A DNA stretch of 8,717 bases from Acidobacteriaceae bacterium (GTDB taxonomy: Bacteria; Acidobacteriota; Terriglobia; Terriglobales; SbA1), in the NCBI GenBank assembly GCA_003136335.1, contig PLEA01000132.1:1-8717 (forward strand), in the 5' to 3' direction. Positions 7,241 through 8,717 of this stretch are shown piece by piece. The notes below the pieces were generated by a model. It was not told where the DNA came from and made no database searches. It was given only the letters and a program-made list of their open reading frames with translations. Within the stretch, counting starts at the first letter, position 1; the number at the start of each line of letters is the position of its first letter. Position numbers and translations under genes: made by a program.

Positions 7241-7440
7241 CGAGCTGCTTCAACACAGACACGACTTCGCGAACAGGTGTGCTGGTCAAACGCCTACGTT
7301 GGAAGATGAGTTGCATACCTCGTGAGCGTGATTTGAAAAAGTAATCCGGAGTAGGGAATAAGAGCGACCGGTAGCCAGTTAGCATCTCGTGAAGGTCAAA
7401 ATCCGACGGATCCTTTACGCAGCACTATTCAGGTGAAATT
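7241..7440. other. Spacer between IS66 remnant and repeat-protein gene
   Basis: These 200 bases contain the candidate outer end of the IS element (7322-7331) and the upstream region of the following plus-strand gene. A TTGAAA at 7333-7338 with GAATAA 17 bases further on is a weak promoter candidate. The ribosome site AGGTGA at 7431-7436 precedes the GTG start at 7441. No coding sequence could be supported here. Confidence 0.4.
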
Positions 7441-8189
7441 GTGAAACTTACATTTGGCGCGGTCATGCTTTTCGGATTGACTGTTTCCTTGTTTCCAGAC
7501 TTGCCGGCACAGGGACAAACGGACGCAGGCTCGACTTTTCAGGTGGTCCCGACTCCGAACGAGAACTTCAACAGCGAACTTTTTGCGGCATCGGCGTCTT
7601 CTCCTAGCGATATTTGGGCAGTGGGGCAGTCGACGATCCACTTTGATGGCACGACGTGGACGGCATTTCCCGCTCCGATGATCAAAGGCGACAACAACAG
7701 CTTTCTGCAGGGGGTGGTCGCTATTTCTCCGACTTTGGCCTGGGCGGCGGGAAACGTGACCGACGGGGCACATCCGGGGCAGGTGATCGAGCAGTGGAAT
7801 GGGACCAGGTGGAGCCTGTTTCCGGGCCCCAAGTTCGGCAAGAAAGATCAAGCGGATGTCTTAGCCATGACCTCTAGCTCGGCGAATGACGTTTGGGCGG
7901 TCGGCAGCCTGGTGAACCTTGGCACTGGGATGGTCTCGTCCCTTTTCGAGCACTGGAACGGCACGGCATGGACGGCTACAACTGTGGAATCGAACCATGA
8001 GTTTTTGTTTGGCGCGTCCGCCGTCGCTGCGAATGATGCCTGGGCGGTAGGATTCAGCGGTTCAAACAACATCGGAACCTCAGCCAGGCACTGGGATGGC
8101 ACGAACTGGAAGAGTGTGGCAACTCCCAACGTAGGCGAGGGCACAAACAAGTTGAACGCCGTGCTGGCGCTGGCGCCGAACGATGCCTG
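7441..8189 (+). CDS. Secreted beta-propeller-type repeat protein ('NDxWAVG ... HWNGTxW' repeats), 3' end replaced
   Basis: The gene starts at GTG 7441 with AGGTGA 4 bases upstream. Residues 1-25 form a signal peptide (MKLTFGAVMLFGLTVSLFPD, then LPAQGQ). The remainder is a repeat array of 46-53 residues per unit: a strand ending SPSDIWAVG, ANDVWAVG or ANDAWAVG, then HFDGTTW, QWNGTRW, HWNGTAW or HWDGTNW. Four units are complete; a fifth begins with LNAVLALAPNDA and should continue WAVG. Such repeats are common in secreted acidobacterial and other soil-bacterial proteins, fold as propellers or similar beta structures, and have no assigned activity. At residue ~248 the frame passes without a break into DNA polymerase I sequence, so the natural C-terminus is missing. 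Confidence 0.8.
8161..8189. other. Probable chimeric junction between unrelated genomes
   Basis: The bases encoding LALAPNDA fit both sides: the repeat protein expects ...APNDAWAVG here and polA expects ...APNDACYVPLGH. The two continuations differ only from 8190 (TGG versus TGC). A shared stretch of about 20 bases or more where two unrelated proteins happen to agree is the typical signature of an assembly join. GC content and codon use rise sharply after it. A real recombination at microhomology is possible but less likely. Confidence 0.75.
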
Positions 8190-8717
8190 CTACGTCCCGC
8201 TCGGTCACAAGCAATCCGGCGGCGGCGCCGGCCTGTTCGACGCCGGCCTGGCGCCGGACCAGATCAAGGCCGCCGATGCGCTTGCGGCATTGAAGCCGCT
8301 GCTGGAATCGGCCGGTATCCTCAAGATCGGCTTCAACATCAAGTTCAACGCCGTGATGCTGGCGCAGCACGGCATCACGCTGCGCAACCACGACGACGCG
8401 CAGCTGATGTCTTACGCGCTCGATGCCGGCCGCAACGCGCACGGGCTCGAGGCGCTGGCCGAGCGATGGTTGGGCCACGCCGTCGTCAACTATGGCGAAC
8501 TCACCGGCAGCGGCAAGAACAAGCTCAGTTTCGATCAGGTCGCCATCGACAAGGCGGCCGAATATTCGGCCGAAAGCGCCGACGTCATCCTGCGGCTGTG
8601 GCGCGTGCTTAAGCCGCGGCTTTCCGCCGAGCGCATGACCACCGTCTACGAGACTCTGGAGCGGCCGCTAATCGGCGTGCTGGCGCGGATGGAACGGCGC
8701 GGCATCTCGATCGACCG
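8161..8717 (+). CDS. polA: DNA polymerase I fragment: 3'-5' exonuclease domain and start of polymerase domain
   Basis: From about 8161 the frame matches bacterial DNA polymerase I in continuous order. Landmarks are APNDACYVPLGHK; ALKPLLESAGILKIGFNIKF (Exo II region); DAQLMSYALDAGRNAHGLEA; LAERWLGH; GSGKNKLSFDQVAIDKAAEY (Exo III region); and YETLERPLIGVLARMERRG, ISID at the entry to the polymerase domain. It runs off the right edge. The 5' nuclease domain and the Exo I motif are absent, because the upstream sequence belongs to the repeat protein. Wording and very high GC at third codon positions suggest an alphaproteobacterium of the Rhizobiales/Bradyrhizobium type (judged by eye). PolA normally fills gaps and removes primers, and is chromosomally single-copy. 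At the two visible metal-ligand positions Asn and Ser replace the Asp residues of E. coli (D424, D501). Confidence 0.85.
   Translation, partial: MLALAPNDACYVPLGHKQSGGGAGLFDAGLAPDQIKAADALAALKPLLESAGILKIGFNIKFNAVMLAQHGITLRNHDDAQLMSYALDAGRNAHGLEALAERWLGHAVVNYGELTGSGKNKLSFDQVAIDKAAEYSAESADVILRLWRVLKPRLSAERMTTVYETLERPLIGVLARMERRGISID

Larger units (their letters stand above)
6648..7331 (-). mobile_element. Decayed, internally deleted IS66-family insertion sequence
   Basis: Remnants of all three IS66 genes lie in the normal order on the minus strand: tnpA (7240-6885), then tnpB joined to tnpC (6881-6648). An intact element is about 2.5 kb, while only some 0.6-0.7 kb remains, so most of tnpB and tnpC has been lost. 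The boundaries are tentative. The best candidate ends are an imperfect inverted pair, TCACGCTAAC at 6648-6657 and GTGAGCGTGA at 7322-7331, matching at 9 of 10 positions. No 8-bp target duplication, as IS66 makes, was seen next to them. The element cannot move by itself. Confidence 0.6.

Noticed and set aside
7161..7385. 74-codon minus-strand frame upstream of and overlapping tnpA
   Set aside because: The overlapping part is a shadow of the tnpA N-terminus in another frame, and the rest has no recognisable similarity.
7645..8110. DNA-level direct repeats such as GATGGCACGACGTGGA
   Set aside because: They are explained by the conserved NGTxW element of the protein repeats and do not form a separate element.
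8080..8478. 132-codon minus-strand open frame
   Set aside because: Antisense to the polA segment. Long reverse frames are expected in GC-rich DNA, and it spans the suspected chimeric join.

Overview
The first 8.2 kb look like accessory DNA from a soil Acidobacteriota (Terriglobia/Solibacter-type). The evidence is protein style: an Oar-like TonB-dependent receptor with an N-terminal carboxypeptidase-regulatory domain, a membrane-anchored winged-helix regulator of a type common in that phylum, an IS66 remnant and a secreted 'NDxWAVG' repeat protein. The last ~530 bases are different. They are more GC-rich and encode a piece of DNA polymerase I that looks alphaproteobacterial (Rhizobiales/Bradyrhizobium-like), so the window probably ends in a chimeric join. 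All family assignments were made by eye.

Layout. Positions 1-3434 (minus) hold a long, uninterrupted but 3'-truncated Oar-type outer-membrane receptor. Just upstream on the same strand, at 3498-4631, is a secreted beta-propeller protein resembling glycoside hydrolases of the GH43/GH32 type. A ~0.3 kb spacer holds a perfect 17-bp palindrome and three tandem copies of a 13-bp unit. From 4950 to 6398 (plus), reading divergently, is a one-pass membrane regulator: cytoplasmic winged-helix domain, one transmembrane helix and an exported sensor-like domain. Positions 6399-6650 hold a possible gene scrap. Positions 6648-7240 (minus) hold a decayed IS66-family element: tnpA with two frameshifts, followed by an ORF that joins the start of tnpB to the middle of tnpC. 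From 7441 (plus) a secreted repeat protein begins, and near 8161-8189 it runs in frame into polA sequence that continues to the window end.

Inferred logic. The 1-6398 region reads as a small nutrient-acquisition locus: an exported glycan-active-like propeller, an outer-membrane receptor, and a divergent transmembrane transcription regulator whose operator could be the palindrome between the promoters. No SusD-like protein or inner-membrane transporter is seen in the window. The right part (6399-8717) is a decayed mobile element followed by a suspicious junction. No tRNA, rRNA or CRISPR array was recognised.
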